Assembly (NCBI GenBank): GCA_002407845.1
Contig: DHPK01000032.1
Location: forward strand, 55,843 to 102,511
DNA from: Leptolinea sp. UBA5366
Lineage (GTDB): Bacteria > Chloroflexota > Anaerolineae > Anaerolineales > Anaerolineaceae
Direction: 5' to 3'
DNA length: 46,669 nt
A program made the position numbers and the translations under genes. Shown one piece after another: positions 33,887 to 41,779 of this stretch (the first letter of the stretch is position 1; each line of letters starts with the position of its first letter). Below the pieces are notes generated by a model. That model had not been told where the DNA came from. It worked only from the letters and a program-made list of their open reading frames with translations, and searched no databases.

Positions 33887-36388
33887 ATGTCCGACTCCCT
33901 TAATGCTGCTGAAATCGAGAAACTGAACCGGTCCGGCGAAATTGAATTTCAATTACACATTCCGGCGAAAGATCCGGTATATACACCGATCCCGCCATTC
34001 ATTTCGGACCAGCTGATCAGCCGGATCGCCCAGAAGAACATCAGATTTCTCTACCAGCATCAGACTCGGGCATTGGAGGCGATTGCCAGCCAGTCGAATG
34101 TGATACTTTCGACCGGAACGAGCAGCGGGAAAAGCTTGTGTTATCAGATTCCTATCATGGAAATGGTCGAGAATGATCCAGCGGCGGCAGCCTTGTTGGT
34201 GTTTCCGACCAAAGCGCTGACAATTGATCAATATAAATCTCTGTGCAGCATGATGCCGGATGCAGCCGGGGAGATCGCCGTTTATGATGGAGATACCAAG
34301 ACTCATCAGCGCCCCACGGTTCGCCAAAATGCGCGGGTGATCCTGACAAATCCCGACATGCTCCATCTTTCCATTCTGCCTTTTCACCCAGCTTGGGCGC
34401 GAATTTTTGAAAATTTGAAATATATCGTCATCGATGAAGCGCACATTTACAAAGGCGTCTTCGGTGCGCACACTGCTAATGTGATCCGGCGGCTGCTGCG
34501 AATCGTCCAGCATTACGCTCCCGGGAAACGCCTGCCTCAGTTTATTTTATGCAGTGCAACGCTGTCAAACGCCAAACAATTCGCCGAACGTCTGATTGGG
34601 TCGGAGGTTCAAGAGATTTTCGAGGACACTTCCGGAAATGGATCGCGCGATATCTATTTTGTCAATCCTCAAATTATCGATGAAGAACTGCATGTGCGCG
34701 CCGGCTCCATCTACACTGCCGCCAAAATTGCCGAAGTGTTCGAACATCGCCGGGATCAAACGCTGATTTACTGCCAATCGCGGCAGTCGGTCGAAACAGC
34801 CGTCCGCAGGCTGCGGGAAGTCGGAATTGACGCACAGGGTTACCGCTCAGGCTATCTTCCGGCAGAACGCCGCACGATCGAATCTGGGCTCAAACAGGGG
34901 CAGATTCAAACCGTTGTTTCAACGAACGCGCTGGAACTGGGGATGGATATCAGCGGGATGGACGCGATTCTCACCATCGGTTATCCCGGGTCGATCGCCT
35001 CTTTTTACCAGCGGATGGGGCGAGCCGGCCGTAATCTTCGTCCGTCGTCTTTTGTCATGATCGCCTCCCAAAACCCCACCGACCAATATCTGATGAGCCA
35101 CCCGGACTACATTATTGAACGGAAATCTGAACCGGTGTTGATTGACCCTGACAATCTGCAAATTCTGCTCCAGCATCTGCAATGCGCACTGGCGGAACTG
35201 CCGTTTAAAACAACCGATACTTACGGCGGGCTGGATCAGAACAGCACGCAGCAACTTTTAAATTACCTATGCGAATGCGGTATCGCAAAACTGAGCAATG
35301 AGCAATTTTTCTGGATCGATGCAAACGTTCCGCAGCGCAGTGTCTCTTTGCGAAACAGCAGTTTGGACAGAATCACGATTGAAGTTGAAGAAAAAGATGG
35401 AAAATTAAAGACGATCGGAATCATCGACCGCTCTTCAAGCTACTGGATGATTCATGAAGGCGCGATCTATTTTCATAACGGAGAGTCTTACCGCATTGAG
35501 TCCTTGAATCTCGCGGAAAACTTCGCCCTCGCTTATCGAATTGAAACCGAATATACAACCGAAGCGGATAAAAAAACGTCTCTCCAAACGGAGAAACACC
35601 TGCTCGAACGGTCGATTGCGAATGCTGATCTGACTGCTTCTCAGGTTCTTGTCACGAACCAAGTCGTCTCTTATAAAAAAAGGCACATTGAGACAGTCCA
35701 GATTTTAGGAATTTATCCGCTTGACCTCCCAGAGGAAACGCTCTCAACCAATGCCTTTATTATTTGTCTGAAACCAGAATTTATCGAGACCTTAAAAAGC
35801 GAAAACAAGTGGAAAAACGATCCCAATCAATACGGCAGTGACTGGCAAGAGCTCAGACGGCAAGCGCTTGAACGCGATGGATTTCATTGCAAACTTTGCG
35901 GTGCGGCGGGAACGGGGGTCTCTCTGCACGTGCATCATCTGGTGCCATTCAGAAATTTCACTGATGCGGACGAAGCAAATAATCTTGACAATCTTGTTTC
36001 GCTCTGTGCCGGGTGCCATGAGCGGGTCGAGTCCGCGGTCAGAATGCGCAGCGGATTAGCCGGATTCGGGACAGCTTTCCAACAAATGGCAGCTTTGTTC
36101 TTAGAGTGCGACATCGGGGACATCAGCGCGGTCAGCGATCCAGCCTGCGCTGAATTTGGGGGCAAACCTACTGTGTATATTTATGAAACCATTCCAGCTG
36201 GCATTGGCTTGTCACAGTCAATTTTTGATAATTTTGAAAAAATCGCCTCAGCAGTTGAAAGCTTGATTGAGGATTGCAGTTGTGAAGACGGCTGCCCTGG
36301 CTGCGTTGGCGCGGCTGGAGAAATTGGCAGCGGCGGCAAAGCTGAAGCACTTGCTATCGCCACTGGGTTGCTTGAAGAACCGATTTGA
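33887..36388 (+). CDS. mrfA: MrfA/YprA-like DEAH helicase with inserted HNH nuclease domain
   Basis: Superfamily 2 helicase of 833 residues. Walker A (STGTSSGKS, 75-83), DEAH (183-186), SAT (223-225) and motif VI QRMGRAGR (375-382) are intact. The C-terminus is the MZB/DUF1998 zinc domain with Cys797, Cys799, Cys803 and Cys806. In B. subtilis MrfA, with MrfB, repairs mitomycin damage independently of UvrABC. Unusually, residues 652-716 (nt about 35840-36035) are an HNH domain: CxxC 668/671, HVHH 681-684, NNLDNL, then CxxCH 707-711. It lies immediately before the MZB core. TAAAAT lies ten bases before the ATG and no Shine-Dalgarno is seen. The mrfB-like gene follows at once. Confidence 0.85.
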   Translation: MSDSLNAAEIEKLNRSGEIEFQLHIPAKDPVYTPIPPFISDQLISRIAQKNIRFLYQHQTRALEAIASQSNVILSTGTSSGKSLCYQIPIMEMVENDPAAAALLVFPTKALTIDQYKSLCSMMPDAAGEIAVYDGDTKTHQRPTVRQNARVILTNPDMLHLSILPFHPAWARIFENLKYIVIDEAHIYKGVFGAHTANVIRRLLRIVQHYAPGKRLPQFILCSATLSNAKQFAERLIGSEVQEIFEDTSGNGSRDIYFVNPQIIDEELHVRAGSIYTAAKIAEVFEHRRDQTLIYCQSRQSVETAVRRLREVGIDAQGYRSGYLPAERRTIESGLKQGQIQTVVSTNALELGMDISGMDAILTIGYPGSIASFYQRMGRAGRNLRPSSFVMIASQNPTDQYLMSHPDYIIERKSEPVLIDPDNLQILLQHLQCALAELPFKTTDTYGGLDQNSTQQLLNYLCECGIAKLSNEQFFWIDANVPQRSVSLRNSSLDRITIEVEEKDGKLKTIGIIDRSSSYWMIHEGAIYFHNGESYRIESLNLAENFALAYRIETEYTTEADKKTSLQTEKHLLERSIANADLTASQVLVTNQVVSYKKRHIETVQILGIYPLDLPEETLSTNAFIICLKPEFIETLKSENKWKNDPNQYGSDWQELRRQALERDGFHCKLCGAAGTGVSLHVHHLVPFRNFTDADEANNLDNLVSLCAGCHERVESAVRMRSGLAGFGTAFQQMAALFLECDIGDISAVSDPACAEFGGKPTVYIYETIPAGIGLSQSIFDNFEKIASAVESLIEDCSCEDGCPGCVGAAGEIGSGGKAEALAIATGLLEEPI

Positions 36389-36394
36389 TATAAT
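36389..36394 (+). promoter_or_regulatory. -10 box giving a leaderless mrfB mRNA
   Basis: A perfect TATAAT ends seven bases before ATG 36402 and there is no Shine-Dalgarno. A weak TTGCTT lies 15 bases upstream. The box is immediately after the mrfA stop, so mrfB may have its own promoter as well as read-through. Confidence 0.45.
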
Positions 36395-36401
36395 AGAACA
36401 T

Positions 36402-37640
36402 ATGACCGATATCCTCTCTCAACTCAAACATCTCGGTGTCACGCTTGGGATGCCTGATCAGCCTAAAAAAGCTGCGCAGCCTGACCAAAACAGTGTGGAT
36501 AACTTAATCAAAGTTTTTCCAAACGCGATTGTTGGCGAGAACTTTTATGGTCCCTATTTCAATAACCGCATCATCCACCCGCTCTCGGAACGGCACGGCA
36601 TTGTCTCACTAAATGATCCATTCAGTCCAAATGAAAAGCTAAATCTTTTGCTGAACACGATTATCTCCGACCACAGACAGACGCTGGCGATGGACACTGA
36701 AACCAGCGGGCTTTCGTCAATTGCGTCCGGATTTGTCTTCATGATCGGACTCGGTTATTTTACTGATGATGCTTATATCATTGACCAGCTGATCCTGCCT
36801 GACTTGAGTTATGAAAAAGCTTTTTTGGCTCAAATTGGAGCGATTTTTGCCAAATTCAAGACGATTCTGACGTACAACGGACTTTCTTTTGACATTCCGA
36901 TGATTCGCAGCAGGATACGATTTAACGCTCTCCCTGATTTTTGCAAAGAAATTGACCATCTCGATTTTTTACCGATCGTTCGCAGATTCTGGCGGGGATC
37001 GCTTGAGAATTGCCGGCTGAGCACAGTAGAACGCGATTTGCTTCAAATTCAGCGCGGTGAAGAGGAAGTACCTGGATATCTGGCACCTGAATATTATCGG
37101 GAGTTCTTACGTTCAGGCAAGGCGGAAACCCTATCCGGCGTAGCTTATCATAATCAAATTGACGTGCTGAGTTTGAGCGCTTTTTTGCTTTATTTGAGCG
37201 ATCTTGCTCAAAAAGACCTCAGGGACGCAGGCATCCGGGAAACGCATAAAATTTCTCACCAAAACTTTCTAAAACACACGCTGAAAACATCACTGGCTGT
37301 CGATCACACCGCCTTCCTTTGTCAGGGCTACCCCCAGCCGATGCGCCGAAAAGCTGCCCGGCAATTTCTCACTCGCGGCGAGACCGAAAAAGCTGAAGCG
37401 ATCTATCTTGCATTATTTGATGAAGGGGATTACGACAGCTGTCTTGCATTAGTCTCGTTCTATCAAAAAAAACGTGAGACAATTCATATCGCCGTGGACT
37501 TGTTGGAAAAATGTCTGGATCAACTCTCAAGCGATGAGACGCTCGGCATCTGGTCGAAGAAGGAAAAGAGTGAAAAACTCACCAGGCAAATCAATAAACT
37601 TAATCAAAAAATCGGAGACCGAAATGACAGGAAAATATGA
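36402..37640 (+). CDS. mrfB: MrfB/YprB-like DEDD exonuclease with C-terminal helical repeats
   Basis: Predicted metal-dependent 3'-5' exonuclease of the RNase H-like YprB family, 412 residues. The DEDDh residues are Asp98/Glu100 in LAMDTETSG, Asp164 in LTYNGLSFD, and His250/Asp254 in YHNQIDVLSL. The C-terminal third (about 300-405) is helical and resembles a TPR array. Family knowledge: MrfB works with the MrfA helicase in DNA repair. ATG 36402 is chosen over an earlier frame start at 36267, which would overlap mrfA. It overlaps the next gene by 17 bp. Confidence 0.85.
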   Translation: MTDILSQLKHLGVTLGMPDQPKKAAQPDQNSVDNLIKVFPNAIVGENFYGPYFNNRIIHPLSERHGIVSLNDPFSPNEKLNLLLNTIISDHRQTLAMDTETSGLSSIASGFVFMIGLGYFTDDAYIIDQLILPDLSYEKAFLAQIGAIFAKFKTILTYNGLSFDIPMIRSRIRFNALPDFCKEIDHLDFLPIVRRFWRGSLENCRLSTVERDLLQIQRGEEEVPGYLAPEYYREFLRSGKAETLSGVAYHNQIDVLSLSAFLLYLSDLAQKDLRDAGIRETHKISHQNFLKHTLKTSLAVDHTAFLCQGYPQPMRRKAARQFLTRGETEKAEAIYLALFDEGDYDSCLALVSFYQKKRETIHIAVDLLEKCLDQLSSDETLGIWSKKEKSEKLTRQINKLNQKIGDRNDRKI

Positions 37641-37899
37641 AATCGTTTATTGGGCAGAAAATGAAGCCGAAGCTGTCGTTATTTTGGCGATGTTTGAACA
37701 GTATGGCATTCCTGCAAAGAAGATGCGCGAAAGTTATGGCGCGATGAACAACCTTTCATTTGGTATGCTCGGAGAAATCGCAATTGCGGTTGAAAAAGAG
37801 CGTATCCCGGAAGCCGAATCCCTTCTGCTCAGCATGGAAGATGAAATCGCTGAACGGGAAATGAACGATGAAGAGGACGAAACCCAGGATTCAGACTAA
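37624..37899 (+). CDS. DUF2007-like small protein
   Basis: Small acidic cytoplasmic protein of 91 residues resembling DUF2007 (putative signal-transducing) proteins: an N-terminal ferredoxin-like segment YEIVYWAENEAEAVVILAMFEQYGIPA, then EIAIAVEKERIPEAESLL, and an acidic tail ending DEEDETQDSD. The function is unknown. GGAG lies six bases before the ATG, inside the end of the mrfB-like gene, so it is co-translated with the repair pair. Its end overlaps the convergent aminotransferase by 9 bp. Confidence 0.7.
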   Translation: MTGKYEIVYWAENEAEAVVILAMFEQYGIPAKKMRESYGAMNNLSFGMLGEIAIAVEKERIPEAESLLLSMEDEIAEREMNDEEDETQDSD

Positions 37900-38754
37900 A
37901 CGAATATCCTCAAGCGCTGTTTTCAGGTTTTTCTTGAAGGCTCGGATCAGTTTGGCAGTTACCGGTCCGGGTGTTGTCGGTCCGATTCGCTGCCCGTCGA
38001 TCGCTCGGATCGGCAGGATTGAACGGCTTGTGCTGGTGATGAACGCCTCATCAAGATGGCGCAGCTCCAAGATTGACACGGGGCGGAAATGGACTGGAAT
38101 GCCTGTTTTCTCTGCCAGCGAAAGGACAAATTCACGCGTTGTTCCGGACAAAACGCCTTCATCCGCTGTGAATAATTCTCCTTTAATAATTGCGTAAAAG
38201 TTGCTGCTCAGCCCCTCTAAAATATCCTTATTTTCATCAAGCATCAGAATTTCTTCATATCTGTTCCCTTTTTGACGCTTAACTTCTGAAGCCTGAGCTA
38301 AAAACTTGTTCAATTTCGCTTTGGGATTTGTGCGATGCATTTCAGTCGAAACAACATCAATCCCCAGCTGGTAATCATCCTCGCTGGGTGTGGTCAGCGG
38401 CTCAATCACCAGATAAAGATCGCCGGGTTGAAAAGTCAGATCAAGCGTCAGCCTGATCCGATATTCACTGTCAGCCGAATTTTCGAGATATGCAGTAATA
38501 ATCACTGCTGCTGCTTTCCGATCAATTTGCAGTTGTTTTCCTGCTAGCGCAGCTGTCTCTTCCAGCCGGTTAAAATGTTTTTCCAGATTGAGTACAAAGA
38601 ATTTATCATAGGTGCGAAAGGTCGTATAAGCACCTTCTGGGGTCAGTTTTTGCGCATCGCCAATTGAAATGGTCTTTCCAGAATTTAAGCATTCCGCCTG
38701 ATAGCTGCCCGCAGCAGGGCTGAGCCGATAGAAGTTCTCTTTTTTAGTGTCCAT
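37891..38754 (-). CDS. Class IV aminotransferase
   Basis: PLP enzyme of fold type IV, 287 residues, related to branched-chain aminotransferase, D-amino-acid aminotransferase and aminodeoxychorismate lyase. Markers are TFRTYDKFFVLNLEKHFNRLE near residue 45, EEILMLDENKDILEGLSSNFYAI, GTTREFVLSLA and the phosphate-binding TSTSRSILPI. The PLP lysine is not confidently placed (probably in SEVKRQKG). The sequence does not decide between amino-acid metabolism and folate synthesis. Its start overlaps the MocA-like gene by 11 bp. Confidence 0.8.
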   Translation of the reverse strand: MDTKKENFYRLSPAAGSYQAECLNSGKTISIGDAQKLTPEGAYTTFRTYDKFFVLNLEKHFNRLEETAALAGKQLQIDRKAAAVIITAYLENSADSEYRIRLTLDLTFQPGDLYLVIEPLTTPSEDDYQLGIDVVSTEMHRTNPKAKLNKFLAQASEVKRQKGNRYEEILMLDENKDILEGLSSNFYAIIKGELFTADEGVLSGTTREFVLSLAEKTGIPVHFRPVSILELRHLDEAFITSTSRSILPIRAIDGQRIGPTTPGPVTAKLIRAFKKNLKTALEDIRLV

Positions 38755-39367
38755 CCTCGGAATTATACCCTTCCTCAGGAGACTGTTTCAGATAGTTCTG
38801 ATAATCTTCGAATGTATCAATGTCACGCACAACATAAGGATCGGTCACTTCCACTTCGATCGCGCCATATTTTTTAATCAGAGCTCTGCCCCCCTGATCG
38901 GTCGGCGCCTGATTCAACAGATCAGCGAATGTTGTCCGCGGAAAAAAGGTTGGATTCCCGCGTTTTCCCTGCCAAGCTGGAACAATGATGCGATCCGGAT
39001 ATTCAATCTGTTTCTGTTTTAAAGATTCAATCGTCTGGAGAGCAATAAACGGCTGATCAGCTAAAAAGATGCAGACTGCATCCACATCTGGTGGCAGCGC
39101 AGCAATGCCAGCCCGTAATGAGGTTGATTGTCCCAGGCTCCAATCTTCATTCATAACCACCTTAACAGGTTGATCAGCCAACACTTTTTCTATTTCCTGT
39201 GCCAGAGCGCCAACGACCACAATGATCGGATCCAGCTGAGCGGCTATCGCGGCTGCAATTGGAAAATGAATCAGCGGCTTTCCCTGAATTTCTACCAGCA
39301 ATTTATGGGTGGTCTGCTGAAAGCGGGAACCTCCGCCGGCAGCGAGGATAATGGCTGCATATTTCAC
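38744..39367 (-). CDS. MocA-like molybdenum cofactor nucleotidyltransferase
   Basis: Nucleotidyltransferase of 207 residues with a Rossmann-like fold. AAIILAAGGGSRF and HKLLVEIQGKPLI form the nucleotide site; DAVCIFLADQPF supplies the metal-binding Asp, and GKRGNPTFF and TDQGGRALI match the MocA/MobA-like family. MocA cytidylates molybdopterin for xanthine-dehydrogenase-type enzymes. GTG 39367 is preferred over GTG 39397 because AAGGAC lies eight bases before it and the fold starts directly. Its neighbour ssnA also belongs to purine/molybdenum-hydroxylase clusters in other bacteria. Confidence 0.8.
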   Translation of the reverse strand: MKYAAIILAAGGGSRFQQTTHKLLVEIQGKPLIHFPIAAAIAAQLDPIIVVVGALAQEIEKVLADQPVKVVMNEDWSLGQSTSLRAGIAALPPDVDAVCIFLADQPFIALQTIESLKQKQIEYPDRIIVPAWQGKRGNPTFFPRTTFADLLNQAPTDQGGRALIKKYGAIEVEVTDPYVVRDIDTFEDYQNYLKQSPEEGYNSEDGH

Positions 39368-39433
39368 GTAAATCGTCCTTGTAATTTTATGCCGCACTGG
39401 CTGAATTATTTTACCTTCCTTTCGCTTTAAAGC

Positions 39434-39462
39434 AAAAATCCGCCCATTGAGGGCGGATTTTT
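39434..39462 (-). terminator. Terminator of ssnA
   Basis: A 12-bp perfect stem with a 5-base loop (39434-39445 with 39451-39462), flanked by A5 and T5. On the minus strand it follows the ssnA stop by ten bases and so separates ssnA from the mocA-aminotransferase pair. Confidence 0.9.
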
Positions 39463-39471
39463 GAAATCGAT

Positions 39472-40821
39472 TTACTGATGGTAACTGTTAAACTTGTCCC
39501 AAACCTGTGAATATTTCTCCATTGAGCGGGCACAGATAGCCTTCTCGTCCATGGTTGTCAGTTCACGATTGAGCATCAAAACCTTGCCATTCGCGATCGT
39601 AGCCGTGATCATTCTTTCGTTGAAACCGAAGATGATATGCCACGGGATGTTCCCGGCATTCAGGTCTGTGAACGGCCGATATTCAACCAGAATCAAGTCT
39701 GCCGGCGCGCCGACAGCGATCTGCCCGAATTTATCCAAACCGAAAGAGTGGGCTGATAAACGCGCGTTGTTGTATGCGCCCATTTCCTGCACATCATAGC
39801 CATTCATGCGGCGCGGATCGCGGTTGATCAACTTGTGCATGTAATAGGCAGCTTTCCATTCGCTCCACATGTCAAAAGTGAACCCATCATTTCCAAGGCA
39901 AACTTTCATGCCGTCAGCCAGCATGGATTCGACCTGCGCAGCGCCTACTGCATTGTTCATATTCGATCGCGGCTGATGGCTGATCCAGGTGCCGGTCTCT
40001 TTCAGCATATCCATCTCGGCTTTATCCACGTGCACCGCGTGGGCAACGATCGTCTTGTCGCCAAGAATCTTATTGTCATACAGGCGTTTTCCGCAGCGTT
40101 TGTTGAAGCGATACAGCGAGTCCCATTCATCTTCCTGGCTTTCGCCGACATGAATATGGAATCCGAATCCTTCAGGAATTGCTGCTGCGCATTCTGCCAG
40201 TGTTTCTTCGTCTACGGTCAGGCAGGCATGAATCCCGAAAGTGCCAGTTAAACGGCCGTCCAGCGTGTAACCGTCTTTTATTTTTTTCAAAAATCGGGCG
40301 TTTTCACGGATACCGGCTTTCGTGCCGTCTTTTCCGTTACGATCCGTCACTTCATAGCACAACGATGCTCGGATACCGCTTTGATCGACGACATCAGCGA
40401 GCACATCCAGCGACCCATCAATAAATTCTGGGGACGCATGATGATCAAAGAGTGTTGTGCAGCCAGATTTGATTGCATCCACGATGAAAATTTCAGCTGA
40501 CAAACGAGTGCTTTCTTCATCCAGTGAGCGATCGAGTTTGTACCAAAGGTTATTTAAAATTTCAGGGAAATCTTTGGCAGGTTTGCAGGGAATTCCCATC
40601 CCGCGTGAGTATGCGCCATAAAAATGGGTATGTGCACAGATACTGCCTGGCATCAGCAGCTGATCATCAGCGTCAATTTTTTCTTCTTGTGGGTATTTTC
40701 CTAAAAGAACGTTGCTGGGACCGATCTCAGCGATCAAATTATCCTTAATATAAACGGCGTGATTGTTTAATACCTCGTTGGGATTTCCCCAGGTTACGAC
40801 CTTAGCGTTGTAGATAAGCAT
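39472..40821 (-). CDS. ssnA: SsnA-type amidohydrolase (putative aminohydrolase)
   Basis: Metal-dependent hydrolase of the amidohydrolase superfamily, 449 residues, matching SsnA and more distantly S-adenosylhomocysteine/guanine deaminases. Metal and catalytic motifs are present: AHTHFYGA (His64/His66), FHIHVGESQED, IVAHAVHVD and LGNDGF. SsnA often accompanies selenium-dependent molybdenum hydroxylases in purine breakdown; its substrate is not firmly known. ATG 40821 has AAGGAG six bases upstream; a longer frame to 40905 runs into the leader. Preceded by a long structured leader and a good promoter with an operator-like palindrome. Confidence 0.85.
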   Translation of the reverse strand: MLIYNAKVVTWGNPNEVLNNHAVYIKDNLIAEIGPSNVLLGKYPQEEKIDADDQLLMPGSICAHTHFYGAYSRGMGIPCKPAKDFPEILNNLWYKLDRSLDEESTRLSAEIFIVDAIKSGCTTLFDHHASPEFIDGSLDVLADVVDQSGIRASLCYEVTDRNGKDGTKAGIRENARFLKKIKDGYTLDGRLTGTFGIHACLTVDEETLAECAAAIPEGFGFHIHVGESQEDEWDSLYRFNKRCGKRLYDNKILGDKTIVAHAVHVDKAEMDMLKETGTWISHQPRSNMNNAVGAAQVESMLADGMKVCLGNDGFTFDMWSEWKAAYYMHKLINRDPRRMNGYDVQEMGAYNNARLSAHSFGLDKFGQIAVGAPADLILVEYRPFTDLNAGNIPWHIIFGFNERMITATIANGKVLMLNRELTTMDEKAICARSMEKYSQVWDKFNSYHQ

Positions 40822-41003
40822 TTGACTCTCCTTGAATGTTATTGATGGATGCAATTTTGGGATATACGGCTTTTTTGAGACGATCATCAAGAACCGGCTC
40901 TTCAAAGTCCTTCAGTAAGGTTTTCCCATCACTACACCTGATTCGTCGGGGGCACTTTTCGATGGAGCTCTACCAACGCCGATGGCTTAACACCGACCTC
41001 CGT
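40822..41003 (-). promoter_or_regulatory. Long structured leader of ssnA, candidate cis-regulatory RNA
   Basis: The predicted start site (about 41003) leaves about 180 untranslated bases. The leader, read on the minus strand, can form GTCGG/CCGAC and GGAG/CTCC pairings and an AGTGA...TTACT hairpin containing GGGAAAACC. Two CCATCG copies (near 40984 and 40960) can each pair with the TGATGG in that hairpin, so alternative folds are possible. I compared it from memory with TPP, FMN, SAM, SAH, purine, lysine, glycine, cobalamin, THF, Moco, ZTP and guanidine riboswitches and saw no match. No U-run terminator is evident. Confidence 0.45.
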
Positions 41004-41009
41004 TAATTC

Positions 41010-41041
41010 ATTTTAACATTTTCCAAGTTGTCTTACAACTT
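41010..41041 (-). promoter_or_regulatory. ssnA promoter with operator-like palindrome
   Basis: On the minus strand, TTGTAA (41033-41038) and TAAAAT (41010-41015) are spaced exactly 17 bases, and the -10 is extended (TGTTAAAAT). The inverted repeat AAGTTGT-CTT-ACAACTT (41025-41041) covers the -35 box. Its core TTGTCTTACAA recurs at 41780-41790 and, with one change, at 20926-20936. Confidence 0.6.
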
Positions 41042-41163
41042 TATTTCAGTTACCTTTGTCACTGTTTGATATTACTTCCTTCATGTAAATTATGATTACA
41101 AATGACGGACTATTGAAATCAGTTCGGTAAACTTGATTCGTTTTAAGTAGACAGGAGACGATT

Positions 41164-41553
41164 GTGAATATTGGAAAACTTCTCGGATTTTTAGCAGCCC
41201 TGGCATATTTCGGTTCATTAATGAACCTCGTTACAAAGCGGCTCAATCAGTATCTGGTTCGGAGAAAGAGCAAAATCAAACTCGATAAACGGTTGATTCA
41301 GCTTTTCGTCCGATATCACCGATTCTGGGGGATCGCTGCAGCCGGCTTCGTCCTCCTGCATTTCGTCGTTCAGTACACCCGATACGGGTTCATCAGCCGC
41401 ACCGGAATGACGGCAGCCTTGCTGATGCTGCTTCAGGCAAGTCTCGGCTGTTTTGGTCAATACATCCAGAAGAAACGCCCCGGCTTGTGGCTGAATGTGC
41501 ATCGGCTCGTTGCCATCGCCTTGCTTATTGCGATCGGATTCCACGTTGCATAA
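41164..41553 (+). CDS. Small four-helix membrane protein with two His-x13-His pairs (heme b candidate)
   Basis: Membrane protein of 129 residues with four predicted helices (about 5-23, 52-72, 82-100, 112-128). Two helices each carry a pair of histidines exactly 14 residues apart: His52/His66 and His113/His127. This is the pattern of bis-histidine diheme binding in cytochrome b and ferric-reductase-like proteins. No flavin or NAD domain is attached. The start is GTG 41164, with AGGAG seven bases upstream. It stands alone before the tRNA gene. I would call it a putative diheme electron carrier, not a named family. Confidence 0.65.
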   Translation: MNIGKLLGFLAALAYFGSLMNLVTKRLNQYLVRRKSKIKLDKRLIQLFVRYHRFWGIAAAGFVLLHFVVQYTRYGFISRTGMTAALLMLLQASLGCFGQYIQKKRPGLWLNVHRLVAIALLIAIGFHVA

Positions 41554-41621
41554 CTAGTTTCCTGAAATTTATTATTTTCTACCCGATTTTTGAAAGGTCG
41601 ATTATAATAGGGCTCGTTGTT

Positions 41622-41696
41622 CGGGGCGTGGCTCAGTCCGGATAGAGTGCACGGTTCGGGTCCGTGAGGTCGGCGGTTCAAATCCGCCCGCCCCGA
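41622..41696 (+). tRNA. tRNA-Pro (anticodon CGG)
   Basis: A 75-base cloverleaf folds by eye. The acceptor is CGGGGCG/CGCCCCG with discriminator A, the D stem GCTC/GAGT, the anticodon stem CACGG/CCGTG with loop TTCGGGT (anticodon CGG, reads CCG), and the T stem GGCGG/CCGCC with loop TTCAAAT. The C1-G72 pair and A73 are identity features of bacterial tRNA-Pro. The 3' CCA is not encoded (CAG follows). A TATAAT lies at 41603-41608, and a terminator follows eight bases after the tRNA. Confidence 0.95.
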
Positions 41697-41704
41697 CAGT
41701 CAGG

Positions 41705-41733
41705 AAAAAGTCTCAATTGAATTGAGACTTTTT
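41705..41733 (+). terminator. Terminator of the tRNA-Pro gene
   Basis: A 13-bp perfect stem (41705-41717 with 41721-41733), 3-base loop, then C and a run of eight T. A strong Rho-independent terminator. Confidence 0.92.
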
Positions 41734-41779
41734 CTTTTTTTATCTGTCAATATTTATTCGCCGAACTTATCCTGTCCAA

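Noticed and set aside
36267..36401. Longer start for the MrfB-like exonuclease
   Set aside because: The extra 45 residues overlap the coding region of the helicase zinc domain, and ATG 36402 fits the family start and a -10 box.
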